A stretch of 64,000 nucleotides of DNA from Pseudoips prasinana (lineage: Eukaryota > Arthropoda > Insecta > Lepidoptera > Nolidae), in assembly GCA_951640165.1 (NCBI GenBank), contig OX621258.1, positions 8,393,501 to 8,457,500 of the forward strand, written 5' to 3'. This document shows, piece after piece, positions 41,995-52,008 of the stretch (position 1 is the stretch's first letter; the number at the start of each line of letters is the position of its first letter). Both the position numbers and the translations under genes were made by a program. Under the pieces are notes generated by a model. The model was not told the DNA's origin. It ran no database searches and saw only the letters and a program-made list of their open reading frames with translations.

Positions 41995-42210
41995 CCAGTA
42001 CACATGCTATAACACTCTCGGGAAATCATGAGGTTAGCCTTTTGCAGCCAATACGATATTGGTACTTCAAACCGCATGCGGCAATATCACTATTGTACTA
42101 CAATTACGGGTAGCACACGTTCGGAAATTATCCGGACATGGTTTTGCTGCGATGTTGTGTTACAATTCTAGTTAGAATTTCGTGGTTTGTGGTCCCTCTT
42201 GCATGCATTT
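41995..42210 (+). repeat. direct repeat, left copy
   Basis: CATGCTATAACACTCTCGGG ... TATTGGTACTTCAAACCGCA ... ACGGGTAGCACACGTTCGGA. Paired with 42802-43020, about 85-90% identical by eye. Nature unknown. Confidence 0.85.
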
Positions 42211-42493
42211 ATCTCCATGGTCTTTAATACCGCTATGATTTCAGTCCGAGATTGTCAAGTGACACGTGTGACCATGAACAGTATTTTTATAAAGATACAA
42301 CACAAATGTACTGCTGTTTCTTAGTGTTTAGATTAATAAAATAAAGAAATAATCAAAGCTTATACTATGGATACTAGACAACAGATAGAAATACTTATTT
42401 ACTTTTTTTGTAGACACGTTTATAAACACGAAATATTTTGTTATCTGTCAGTCTGCGAGGATTGATAACCGCAACCTTTACAGGGGCACTTTA

Positions 42494-42739
42494 CTGGGGC
42501 TCTACCGGCTAAGTCGCCGAACATCTTTTTCGTTAATGGCGTTCAAATAAATAAAGGTTAAAATGACTTAATTAATCGTTAAATGGACTCCAACGTTGCT
42601 AATCGATTGCGGACCATTTATGACGTCACATGTGGTTATGGAAGCCGATTTAACGATTGATTAAGTCATTTTTAACCTTTATTTATTTGAACGCCATTCA
42701 CGAAAACGATGTTCGGCGACTTAGCCGGTAGAGCCCCTG
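42494..42739. mobile_element. MITE with ~90-bp inverted repeats
   Basis: Arms start GGGGCTCTACCGGCTAAGTC and include AAATAAATAAAGGTTAAAA and GACTTAAT(T/C)AATCGTTAAA; only a few mismatches over about 90 bp. The unpaired centre contains CCATTTATGACGTCACATG. No clear TSD, no coding. Confidence 0.9.
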
Positions 42740-42801
42740 AAGACAGGATCACTAGCAGCTCAGACACGGCGGTCATTTAGATTTAGATAGATTGGGTGTT
42801 C

Positions 42802-43020
42802 CAATCAGTAGACATGTTATAACACTCTCCATAAATTATGAGTTAGCCCTTTACAGCCAATACGCTATTGGTACTTCAAACCGCATGTGGCAATATCACT
42901 ATTGTACTACAATTACGGGTAGCACACGTTCGGAAATTATCCGGACAGGTGTACGGGATTTGCTGTTTACAATATTAGTCACAATTTCGTGGATTGTGGT
43001 CCGCTTGCATTGATCTGATC
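42802..43020 (+). repeat. direct repeat, right copy
   Basis: CATGTTATAACACTCTCCAT ... TTGGTACTTCAAACCGCATG ... GGTAGCACACGTTCGGAAAT. Same order and orientation as 41995-42210. Confidence 0.85.
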
Positions 43021-43021
43021 C

Positions 43022-43420
43022 GTCTAGCCCAAACTAAGAAAAGCTTGTTCTATGTATACTGCACAAAAGGCTGTATCTTCGTGTCTAGATAAATAAAATA
43101 AATAAACATCGGGAGCATATCATTCAGCGCTATTTTCCTCAAACTAAGTGAAACGAGTACTATGTATACTAGAAAAATAACTATCTCTCCGTGTTTAGAT
43201 AAATTAAATAAATAAATCCGGGGCATATCACTCACGCCATTTAACCCAAACTAAATAAAGCAAGTACTATGTATACTAGACAAAAGACTGTCTCTCCGTG
43301 GATAGTTAAATAAAATGAATAAATTTCCGGGACATATCACTCAGCGCCATCTAGCCCAAACTGAACATAGCTTGTACTACAGATACTAGATAACAGATAG
43401 AAATATTTATATACTTTTTT
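43022..43420 (+). repeat. ~108-bp minisatellite, four units
   Basis: Units carry TAGCCCAAACTAA, CTATGTATACTAGA, TCTCTCCGTG and GGGCATATCACTCAGCG. The TATGTATACT core recurs at about 43051, 43159, 43268 and (variant) 43376. The core resembles the 3' body of the tRNA-SINEs (CCCAAACTAAGCAGAGCTTG), so a SINE tail was probably amplified. Confidence 0.8.
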
Positions 43421-43436
43421 TATCAATAAATAAATA

Positions 43437-43490
43437 CAATACAGAGATTAAGTTCTCTAGTATGAGCGTCGACTTTCACAAAAAGAGAAA
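43437..43490 (+). repeat. SINE-C 3' fragment
   Basis: CAGAGATTAAGTTCTCTAGT and GAGCGTCGACTTTCAC correspond to the last part of SINE-C. Confidence 0.55.
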
Positions 43491-43615
43491 AAGAGGTTAG
43501 CTCGAAAGTGACTTGTCGGGTGTATTCTCCGTGCTCTCGTATGTTCTTCTATTCCTTCATTACTCCAAATGAGAGAATTTGAATATCCTAACTGCCCGGG
43601 ACTAACCCGGAAATC

Positions 43616-43890
43616 AAAACAAAACCCGGCCAAGTGCGAGTCGGACTCGCGCACGAAGGGTTCCATATCATTATCTGTAAAAACGAGCAAATAAATCACG
43701 GATGTTGTATGGGAGCCCTCTTAAATATTTATTTTATTTTGATTTTTAGTATTTGTTGTTATAGCGGCAACAGAAAATTTAAACTGTCTAACTATCACGG
43801 TTCATGAGATACAACCTGGAAACAGACGGACAGACAGTGAACTCTTAGTAATAGTGTCCCGTTTTACCCTTTGGGTACGGAACCCTAAAA
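43616..43890 (+). repeat. repeat with GGCCAAGTGCGAGTCGG start
   Basis: CCCGGCCAAGTGCGAGTCGG ... GAAGGGTTCC ... GACGGACAGACAGTGAAC ... TTTGGGTACGGAACCCTAAAA. The inner GGGTTCC and GGAACCC are inverted. Parts recur at about 50165-50330 and 11700-11770. Class not determined. Confidence 0.6.
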
Positions 43891-43904
43891 TATCCGTGGA
43901 CATG

Positions 43905-44135
43905 CTCACGGCCATCTGATCCCAAACTAAGAAAGTAGAACTTGTACTATGGGAACCGGATAACTGATATACTACATATGCTACTTGTCTTTTGTAAATA
44001 CATAATTATATAGATAATTACAATCAGGACAAACAGACATGTTGCACACAAATTTCTGTGCTGGGTGGGAATCGAACCCACGACTTGCGGCGTGAACGGC
44101 AGCGTATCTACCAATCACGCCAACGAGCCCGTCAA
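43905..44135 (-). mobile_element. SINE-B, antisense
   Basis: ACGGCCATCTGATCCCAAAC to GGGAATCGAACCCACGACTTG and CACGCCAACGAGCCCGTC. Confidence 0.85.
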
Positions 44136-44416
44136 AATAGATCCGTATCCCGGAAATTTGTTACCAAAACATGTTAACCTCCGCAATGCACCTATTCTAG
44201 CAAACACTTACGAACAAATCTAGGTTCTAATATCTGTTCCAGATCATAGAAATAGATATTAAGCTTCTGTTCGCCGCAGATAATAAAATAAATAGTGAAA
44301 GGATTGGACCGTGTGTAGCGTACAGAAACTATCATTTGAAATGGAAAGATTCAGCTTGAGGTTGTACGATGTTCATTGAAAGTTTTCCTCGATAAAGAAT
44401 CTTGATTCTTATAATA

Positions 44417-45698
44417 GGTCTTTACCTGTGAAATTGCCGTTTTGTATGAAAAAATTTAAACGAATTTTTTTCATGAATTTTTTTATTTGTATTAATCGAA
44501 GTAATCACCCATGCAATCAATGCATCTTTGCCATCGCAGTGGCAGTTTATTGATGCCCTTCTTAAAGAAATCAGCTGGACGGGAGGCAACAAATTCTTCA
44601 AAGGCATTTTGTACTGCCTCTCGGGTATTGAATTTTTTTCCCGCCAAGAAGTTATCCAAATTCTGGAAAAAGTAGTAGTCTGTAGGCGCAAGGTCTGGTG
44701 AGTAGGGCGGATGACGGAGAGCTTCCAACCCCAGTTCTTGCAACTTGGAGACCGTCTGCTGTGCAGTATGAGGTCGCGCGTTGTCGTGCAGGAGCAGCGG
44801 AGACGAGCGATTGACCAATGCTGGTTGGAGATGCGCCAGCTTCTCCATCATTGTGCTAAGTTCTTCACAGTACACATCTGCAGTAATGCTCACCCCGTTT
44901 GGTAAGAAGCTGTGATGAATCACACCGGCGCTAGACCACCAAACAGTGACCATCACTTTTCTAGGGGTAAGTTTTCGTTTAGGGCATTGTTTAGTTGCTG
45001 AACCAGGATCCAACCAACTTGCTGAGCGCTTGCGGTTATCAAACAGAATCCATTTTTCATCGCAGGTAACAATGCGGTTCAAAATTCCTTCATTTGTGTG
45101 TCTGTTGAGCAGTGCAAGGCACGTCTCGACGCGTACTTCGCGCTGGCGATCATTGAGTTCGTGGGGCACCCATTTGTCAAGCTTTTTTACCTTGCCAATT
45201 TGACGCAAATGGACCAATATTGTTTTGACGCTAACGTCGAAAGCTGCTGCTAATTCAGCCGTAGATTGTGTATCATCAGCTTCCACAACCGCCTTTAATT
45301 CGTCATTGTCGACCAAAGTCTTCGGACGACCGCGAGGTTCATTTTTCAGGTCGAAATTTCCAGAACGGAAGCGAGCAAACCAATAACAGGTGGTGCGTTG
45401 GTTTGTAGTGTTAGCTCCGTAAACGTCGTTGATGTTGCGTGCCGCTTGTGCCGCGTTGCTGCCACGACGGTACTCATATTCCATAATTACTCGAATTTTT
45501 AACGTATCCATGATGACGAAAAAGATTGAAATGCGATGAAAATGTAACACTAATCAATAAAGAAATGACTACTTTTGGAAAAAAGAATCCATGTTTTTAA
45601 AATAAAATTAATTTGAAATTAGAATTCTTAGCCAAACAAAAATTATTTTGATTTGAAATGGCCAGTACTGCAGAACGGCAATTTCATAGGTAAAGACC
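44417..45698 (-). mobile_element. complete mariner element, copy 2
   Basis: 1,282 bases, the normal size for mariner. Terminal inverted repeats of about 27 bp: GGTCTTTACCTGTGAAATTG at 44417, and on the other end the inverse of CAATTTCATAGGTAAAGACC ending at 45698, with one mismatch. TA at 44415-44416 and 45699-45700 is the target duplication. Intact transposase inside. It lies 17 bases from a Helitron start at 45716. Confidence 0.97.
44492..45550 (-). CDS. mariner transposase, intact, copy 2
   Basis: 352 codons (339 from Met14), the same protein as at 93-1151 except Ala91 and Thr186. WVPHEL at 127-132 and the catalytic Asp164, Asp256, Asp291 are all present with 34 residues between the last two, so nothing visible prevents activity. 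Further silent differences exist (for example GAT versus GAC at codon 93). The near identity of the two copies means recent transposition; horizontal entry into the lineage is possible but untested. Antisense frames of 85 and 64 codons within it are shadows. Confidence 0.96.
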   Translation of the reverse strand: MLHFHRISIFFVIMDTLKIRVIMEYEYRRGSNAAQAARNINDVYGANTTNQRTTCYWFARFRSGNFDLKNEPRGRPKTLVDNDELKAVVEADDTQSTAELAAAFDVSVKTILVHLRQIGKVKKLDKWVPHELNDRQREVRVETCLALLNRHTNEGILNRIVTCDEKWILFDNRKRSASWLDPGSATKQCPKRKLTPRKVMVTVWWSSAGVIHHSFLPNGVSITADVYCEELSTMMEKLAHLQPALVNRSSPLLLHDNARPHTAQQTVSKLQELGLEALRHPPYSPDLAPTDYYFFQNLDNFLAGKKFNTREAVQNAFEEFVASRPADFFKKGINKLPLRWQRCIDCMGDYFD

Positions 45699-45715
45699 TA
45701 ATAGATATGTCCTTA

Positions 45716-45992
45716 TCTATACATATATTAAAATTGTAGGAAAGTCAAAACTGTACATTGAATATTTTTTTAAAAGGATACTTGGGGCATCTACAATAGA
45801 TATCGAAGCCAAAAATATACTCTTTAGATTTTTTGTCTGTGTGTCTGTTTGTCTGTATGTATGTCCGGGCTAAACTCAAAAAGTACTGCATGGATTTACT
45901 TAAAATTTTGCACTACTATTACTAAGAGGTTGGGCCAACATATAGGCTACATATTATCACCCTATCACCTACGGCGGAGGAGCAGTGATCTA
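45716..45992 (+). mobile_element. Helitron, 3' end missing
   Basis: 5' TCTATACATATATTAAAATTG, body GTATGTCCGGGCTAAACTC; it breaks off where the next element's TCTATAAATCC begins. Confidence 0.8.
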
Positions 45993-46313
45993 TCTATAAA
46001 TCCGTATAATAAAACCGTAGGAGAGTCAAAACTGTATATTGAATATTTTTTTTAAAAGATACTTTGGGCGTGATCTACAAAAGATATCGAAGCCAAAAAT
46101 ATAGTTTTTAAAATTTTTGTCTTCGTCTATTTGTCTGTATGTATTTCTGGGCTAAACTCAAAAAGTAATGCATGGATTAACCTACTTCAAATTTTGATTG
46201 AATATTACTAAGACATCGGGTCAACATATAGGCTACATATTATCACGCCTACGGGGGAGGTGCTGTGATAATTTATAAAGTTTAACGCGGGTAAAACCGC
46301 GGGGCACAGCTAG
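45993..46313 (+). mobile_element. Helitron, complete
   Basis: 5' TCTATAAATCCGTATAATAA and 3' CCGCGGGGCACAGCTAG followed by T. 321 bases, tandem after the previous copy. Confidence 0.85.
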
Positions 46314-46424
46314 TGAATAATAAAATAGAAGAAGAATGTACCACTTTTTATTGGGACGAAAGTAACTATACTTGTTAGTTATGGTGATATGAAATTTGTG
46401 AAAAAAATTATCAGCGATCTGTTG

Positions 46425-46690
46425 TGAAAGAGGATGTAGTCACAAAAAATGAAAAAGGTATGCTAGAAGGTTTGGACATTTAGAAAGGATGTATTATAAT
46501 ACTGACAAAACAGACAAGGCCTGTGTTGATGTTACAACCTATTAGAATATTCTCTGATCAAATCGGAGATGTTCTCAAGAGAGGCCAGGTCAGAAGTAAT
46601 CTAAGCCGGCGAGCATAATTGAAGATCGATGACAGTAAATGGGGCAGAAGAGGTGTGTAAAGCCGAGACGAATGGAAATCCGTTTTATAT
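46425..46690 (+). mobile_element. LINE-G 3' fragment, badly decayed
   Basis: GTGAAAGAGGATGTAGTCAC, CTCTGATCAAATCGGAGATG and GAGGCCAGGTCAGAAGTAAT; several indels. Confidence 0.75.
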
Positions 46691-46699
46691 AATAGAAAA

Positions 46700-46745
46700 C
46701 GAGGAAGTGAGTCACCTGATGGTAAGTGATCACTGCTGCCCAGCA
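46700..46745 (+). repeat. repeat E fragment
   Basis: AAGTGAGTCACCTGATGGTAAGTGATCACTGC, start of repeat E only. Confidence 0.55.
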
Positions 46746-46852
46746 GGATACGTTATGCAAGCAGTTAATAGAATTATTGTTTCAGTATTTTATTCCTCTA
46801 CGTTTAAACCTCTCTTTTGCAGCGGTCAGGCACTACACTTCGTGTCGTTTAT

Positions 46853-47062
46853 GACCCTCACCGTAAGTGATCGGCGAGGTAAGGCACCTAGGCACACGGT
46901 CAGACCATAGATCATAGATCGGAATTCAAGTGGTAATTTCTGTGTGTCTCCGTGCTTCGGCCAGTACGTTAAGCTGTCGGTCCCGGTTACTGTCACTAGA
47001 CAACAGTATATAGGTCAAATTTTACACCGGGTAACCCCTGCCCATACGATGATGAAAAAAGA
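46853..47062 (+). mobile_element. 5S rRNA-derived SINE, sense, diverged
   Basis: CCGTAAGTGATCGGCGAGGT (5S A-box side), GCACACGGTCAGACCATAGATC (5S C-box side, with a small duplication), TTAAGCTGTCGGTCCCGGTT and the end GCCCATACGATGATG plus an A-run. Confidence 0.75.
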
Positions 47063-47267
47063 AAGCTCTAAACATATAGAGAAGAAGATTGTGTACCTAT
47101 ACACTATTGTTAACAGGTTACGCGACTAACCTTTATTGTTATTTTCCTGACGTTTCGACCAAGTTGCATTGATCGTGGTCACGGGCTGCCTCTCAATTAC
47201 ATGTTGTATAATTATGATACGCGAAAGTTTAAAAGTGTAAAAAAGGATTGTAATATTGGAAAGACTT

Positions 47268-47650
47268 AATTCTTAGCATTCCATGGATGCACCTTGCGGA
47301 AACCGGGTCCATCGCGTGGTAGAGGAGGGAAAACTCGACAGAGTCTGAGACTTACGACTCAGATGTAAGTTTAAGGGGCCCCCTGTAATGGATCAACCCT
47401 CACCTTCTCTTTCTCTCAGTATTCCCCCCTCTTCCTAGCCAAATTTGGCTAATAAGATCCTAACAATGCCGCTTTAGATACTCGTTCTAATATAGAACTT
47501 ACGGAAGTTCTTAATAATCCTAGGTCTTTTAATAGGTTATAGAGCGATTTTGCAGGTATATCCCTCGCACCGACTTCCACGGCATTTAAATTAACCACAA
47601 AGCCGTTTCAAAAGCAACGAGTGCGTCAGAAATTCTGTAAGAAAATTCTA
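47268..47650 (-). mobile_element. LINE-M fragment, antisense
   Basis: GAAACCGGGTCCATCGCGTG, GAGTCTGAGACTTACGACTC, CTAGCCAAATTTGGCTAATA and ATATCCCTCGCACCGACTTCC. The minus strand carries the GARG-type motif, as at 25240-25600. Confidence 0.6.
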
Positions 47651-47659
47651 GTCTCAATC

Positions 47660-48095
47660 CGCGATAAGATATTGACTTTGGGTACTCATAGCACACATTA
47701 CTGGTGCCAGGTTAATTAAATTATAATGCTAAATGATGGCGATCACTTGAGTGAGATTAGACTATCGAATAGGACGGTTACAGAATAGCCTAGCTAGCCC
47801 AACAATGCTACAGGCGTAAAACTGCAATATTTTTGGAACATTGAATAATAAATAATGAGAATAGTCAGCGCATAAATTTTCCTTCGATACTTGTTTTTTT
47901 TTTCAAGACTTCATAAATGTTATAGAGCAGTTTGGGAATTCAGCTTTTTATATGTATGTTACGTTTAACATGTGTAGTAGGCTTTTACTGCTCCACCGGG
48001 CCATAGAAAGAAATAAGCGTGAGCTCAAGCCGTCTAGACAATAAACCTTTGGGGTTCCAATCTGAACTCTGGACGGTGACAAAATGAAGACGCTT
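47660..48095. other. unassigned
   Basis: AT-rich, then 47985-48095 may be the outer part of repeat O. No exon is supported. Confidence 0.3.
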
Positions 48096-48099
48096 GAGA

Positions 48100-48345
48100 G
48101 GGTCATAACTATTTAGGGGTATTTTGTGTAATTGTCGCTCTACCTTAATACACGAAGACGCAGGTCTCGCGACCAAGAGGGCATTCTGTTATCAAGGGTC
48201 ATGGAGGACGCGGTGCGTTTGCACTCGTATTCTCGGCCGACATCTACGTCATATCGGTTTGTGTGTAGTGTCATGGGAGTCTGTGATGATCTTGACTTGC
48301 TCCAGATAAGTGGCGATCGCGTCATTCGGATCGCTTAATACTTTA
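48100..48345 (-). repeat. repeat O, longest copy
   Basis: CGCTCTACCTTAATACACGA, TCTCGCGACCAAGAGGGCAT, TCAAGGGTCATGGAGGACGC and GTGTAGTGTCATGGGAGTC. Several short overlapping frames but none with a recognisable product. Confidence 0.5.
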
Positions 48346-48427
48346 CCGGGAAGACGGTGCTTACTTAAGAGGTGATATGGGTTGTAATTATACCGTCTGT
48401 ATTACAAAATGGCGTGGGGTGTGAATT

Positions 48428-48657
48428 TATTTACACACGGCCATCTGCTCCCAAACTAAGCAGAGCTTTTACTAAGAAAACGTGAAAACTGATATACTAA
48501 ATATCTTAAATAGTATGGATATCTACACTAAGAATCAGGATAAACAGTTAAAAATAACCCATGTTAAAAATAAAAATCTTTCCTGGGTGGGGAATCGAAC
48601 CCACGACCTGCGGGGTGAAAAGCAAGTATCTACCACTCACGACAACCGGCCCGTCGT
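48428..48657 (-). mobile_element. SINE-B, antisense
   Basis: ACACGGCCATCTGCTCCCAA to GGGAATCGAACCCACGACCTG and GACAACCGGCCCGTCG. Confidence 0.84.
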
Positions 48658-48659
48658 CC

Positions 48660-49215
48660 ATGCTTGATGGTAGATGATTGCTCTACTGTTTATGAACAGA
48701 TATTGAATATTCTTTATTATTGACGAGATAGTCCCACGAAAATATTATTGAAATTGATTTTAATAAAAAAAAGTTGAATTAAACCTACTAACCAATCACG
48801 GATATGATATTTTTAAACAGAAATTATATATTGAATCTTATTATAAACTGATTAAAGTTCATTTTTAGTGGATTAATCTATACGTATAGTATAGAATATA
48901 AATTTCATTTTTCAAGTAGCTATGACTCATATATGTTAGTTGGACTTACAGCTATATTAGTAACATACATTTATAATAATGTAACCTTGCAACCGTTATC
49001 CCCGCGACAAGCCATGGGAGACGGCACAGCAACGACTTATGTAGGCGAACTTTTTAATCCGATGGGACAGCAACTGGACCAGAGGATCAGACACAGAAGA
49101 GTGGGCTTTATAAATTCCCTGCGCCGTGCAGAGTTATAATTCGACCAGGTAGTAGTAGGTGCAGTTCTCAGGTCATCTGAAGAGTCATTCACACTGTTGT
49201 ACTTGCTGCAAGACG
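48660..49215. other. unassigned
   Basis: Contains a 68-codon plus frame (48933-49139) ending RQAMGDGTATTYVGELFNPM-like text with higher GC. It might be a retroelement remnant, but I cannot place it. Confidence 0.3.
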
Positions 49216-49225
49216 GGATCTTAGG

Positions 49226-49430
49226 ACATTATTCACACACGGTCAACTGATCCCAAACTAAGCAGAGCTTGTACTATGGAAACCAGATAACTGATATACT
49301 ACTTTTCTTTTGTAAATACATACTTATACAGACATGTTTATGCACACAAATATCTGTCCAGGGTGGCAATCGAACCCACGACCTATAGCGGGCAAAGCAA
49401 GCATTTACCAACGACGCCATAGGCCCGTAT
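49226..49430 (-). mobile_element. SINE-B, antisense
   Basis: CACGGTCAACTGATCCCAAAC to GGGTGGCAATCGAACCCACG; B box slightly decayed. Confidence 0.82.
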
Positions 49431-49434
49431 ACAC

Positions 49435-49835
49435 TTCCTATACTAATAAAAAATATGTGCATTGTCCATACATTTGGAAGCTACAATACCACAGATAATC
49501 AAACATACACATTTTATAGGCTTTAAACTTTTATCACCCTTCTCTGTCTACCGGACTTTAATAAACTAATTAAACTAAAGCCTTTTAGTAAATTAAGTCA
49601 TATAGGAGGTCATTTTATCGGCTTCTTATCCGTAACATTCTTATTTAAGATACAAAGTCATCAAATTATTATCTATAAGAGGCGTTAAAAGGTAGTTAAT
49701 AAAATGCTTAATAGACTCTTTAGATAACGTATGTTATTAAAAGATCCGACATTTTAAGTTAAGAGATGACTATGGAAATATTATCATAATAATGTTTGGG
49801 AGAATATGCTTAGTCTATAGTAACAATAAATAATG
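49435..49835. other. unassigned AT-rich DNA
   Basis: No shared repeat, no exon. Confidence 0.35.
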
Positions 49836-49838
49836 TAC

Positions 49839-49977
49839 AGAGACCAGCATATCAAGCTACCCCAATTTGACAAATTTCCCCAATAGAAAGTGAACCTTAT
49901 GCTTATGTGATAAAGTTGAAAATCTATAAAAGAAATTTGACAGATTGGGGTAGCTGGATGTGCTGGCGTCTGTACCT
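49839..49977. mobile_element. MITE-P, complete
   Basis: Arms GACCAGCATATCAAGCTACC and its inverse GGTAGCTGGATGTGCTGGCG, TA on both outer sides. Centre in the opposite orientation to the 28564 copy. Confidence 0.86.
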
Positions 49978-49984
49978 AATCCTA

Positions 49985-50130
49985 ATCGAATCAACTGGCC
50001 TGTTGGTCTAGTGGTTAGTACCCGGACTGCTAGGCTAGCGGTCGTATGTTCGATCCCTATCCAAGACAAATATTTGTGTGTTAAGCACGATTATTTGTTC
50101 TGCGTCTGGTATTAATTTATCTTTAAAACG
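49985..50130 (+). mobile_element. tRNA-SINE, another subfamily
   Basis: A box TGGTCTAGTGG at about 50003 and B-box-like TATGTTCGATCCCT at about 50045; body ATTATTTGTTCTGCGTCTGG. Starts right after MITE-P. Confidence 0.7.
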
Positions 50131-50404
50131 TGGAGTAGTCCAGAACAGCAATTTCTATATATTTTTAGGGTTCCGTAGCTAAATGGCAAAAACCGGAACC
50201 CTTAGAGATTCGTCATATCTGTCTGTTGAAACTTGGTAAGTAGATGTTTTCTGTGAACCGCATTAAGATTTTCACACAAAAATATAAAAAAGAAACCATT
50301 AAATTTTAGGGATCCCCATATATAGAACTGAAACTCAAATTTTTGTTTGTCATCGATCCCATACATGCGGGGTATCTATGGATAGGTCTTCAAAAATGAT
50401 ATTG

Positions 50405-50495
50405 AGGTTTCACAAATAGTTGTCCTGCGCGGGAATCGAACCCCGAATACGAAGCGGCAAGGCGACTGTCTTAATAGCTGCGCCACACTTGCAGT
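50405..50495 (-). repeat. SINE-C head, antisense
   Basis: CGCGGGAATCGAACCCCGAA (inverted B box) and TTAATAGCTGCGCCACAC (inverted A box). Confidence 0.7.
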
Positions 50496-50715
50496 CAATT
50501 CCTATATTTCATTCAAGCAGATCTTATTATTTATGTAAAAAATAATTACCAAGCAGTTGGATATCGAACTATAATATATTTTCTAAATTGGATATTGGTA
50601 TTTCGTTTTTTTAATTATACACTCATAAACGTTAAATAATTATGGGTTCGATAGAAACTATTTACCATTTTTGTGGTCTACTCCTACGCCTGGAAACGTA
50701 TTTAACTATGTAAGA

Positions 50716-51362
50716 CTAGCTGTGGCCCGTGGTTTTACCCGCGTTAAATGTTATAAAATATATAGCCTATGTGTTATTCGGTTATACCTTTACCTACTTA
50801 TTTTATAAATGCGAAAGTAACCTGTCTGTCTGTCTGTCGCGCTTTCACGCCATAGCTACTGAACCGATTTAAATGAAATTTGGGACACAGATAGTCTAGA
50901 ACCTGAGAACTGACATAGGCTACTTTTTAATGGGAAGAAAGGGGTGTAAGGGGTTGAAAGCGGGGACAAAAAGGTGTATGGAAGTGTCGTCATTTTTAGA
51001 GCTTGAAATTTATCCTTTGGGCTATTCATTCGATATAAATAAATATGACACTCAAATTTATAATAGTTTAACCCTAAACGGTGCAAAATAACAATAGAAA
51101 ATAGGGGATGAAAGTTATTATGGAAATTAATAAGGTTTATGTGAATGTTTTAAAAGTTTGCGACAAGACAATATTAGAGATATTCAGATGTAACATTTAC
51201 GGAGTCAATACAAAATATTCAGACGAAGTCGCGGGCACAGCTAGTAAGCTATATTACAAAGTTTGATCGAAATTCGATCTGTAGCTTTTACGTGAAAGAG
51301 TAAATACATCCATACAACTACGCATACACTCACAAACTTTCGAATTTATAATATTAGTAGGA
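50716..51362 (-). mobile_element. Lep1-like Helitron split by a second Helitron
   Basis: Minus-strand 3' end GGTAAAACCACGGGCCACAGCTAG begins at 50716. The 5' end TCCTACTAATATTATAAATTCG lies at 51362. About 455 bases of another Helitron sit between. Confidence 0.8.
50790..51244 (+). mobile_element. inner Helitron
   Basis: Starts near CTACTTATTTTATAAATGCG, contains CTGTCTGTCTGTCTGTCGCG and CTACTGAACCGATTTAAATG, and ends GAAGTCGCGGGCACAGCTAG at 51244 followed by T. No helicase coding. Confidence 0.75.
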
Positions 51363-51401
51363 TATATGTAATTGTCTATATTATTTTATTGTGTATTAGG
51401 A

Positions 51402-51752
51402 CTGTCTCATTGGTCTAGCGGTAGCGTGTTCAACCGCAGACAATGAGGTCCTGGGTTCAAATCCAAAGTCGGGCATAAAAGTGATTTTGGGATTTTTCCG
51501 TAAAAAGAAATTTCTCAGTATCAGCCCGAAGTCTGGGAGTTGGTGGTATTGTACCCCCGTGCCTCGGAGAGCACGTAAAGCCGTCGGTCCTTTACCTGAC
51601 CTCTTTCCGGTTGTGTCGCTAGTCGTCCCATCGGATCATGAGAGTGATGGAATAGAAAGTGCCCCTGTGTTGGCGCACATACTTGTGCACTATAATATGT
51701 CCTGCGCAATTGGCTAATCGCCATTGTGACTGGCCGCCGTATAATTAGGATA
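51402..51752 (+). mobile_element. SINE-D, full length, sense
   Basis: A box TGGTCTAGCGG at about 51411 and B-box-like GGGTTCAAATCC at about 51453. Then GTATTGTACCCCCGTGCCTC, CCTGACCTCTTTCCGGTTG and TTGTGCACTATAATATGTCC. Best copy for deriving the family. Confidence 0.9.
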
Positions 51753-51825
51753 TAATTATTATAAACAATCTTCAAAATCGATGAGTGGCTTCTGTCCATG
51801 ATATGCATGTTAGTCATTCATTCAT

Positions 51826-51925
51826 ATAGGCTGTAGTTACCCTCTTCAATGCGTCCAGTAGACGTACCACATGGCTTATCGGCTTTTGTCTACATGTATG
51901 GCCATACCCAGGACCGACAGCTACG
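51826..51925 (-). repeat. 5S-SINE 3' fragment
   Basis: GGCTGTAGTTACCCTCTTCA, TAGACGTACCACATGGCTTA and CCCAGGACCGACAGCT; decayed. Confidence 0.5.
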
Positions 51926-52008
51926 TATGATATAAATATATATATACACTCGTATTAAAGCAGAAACTATATAAAAGCAGAAGAGAGAAAACAATGCCAC
52001 ATCTCACA

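Noticed and set aside
48933..49139. 68-codon frame with slightly higher GC as a gene
   Set aside because: No domain, no splice or start context, isolated among repeats.
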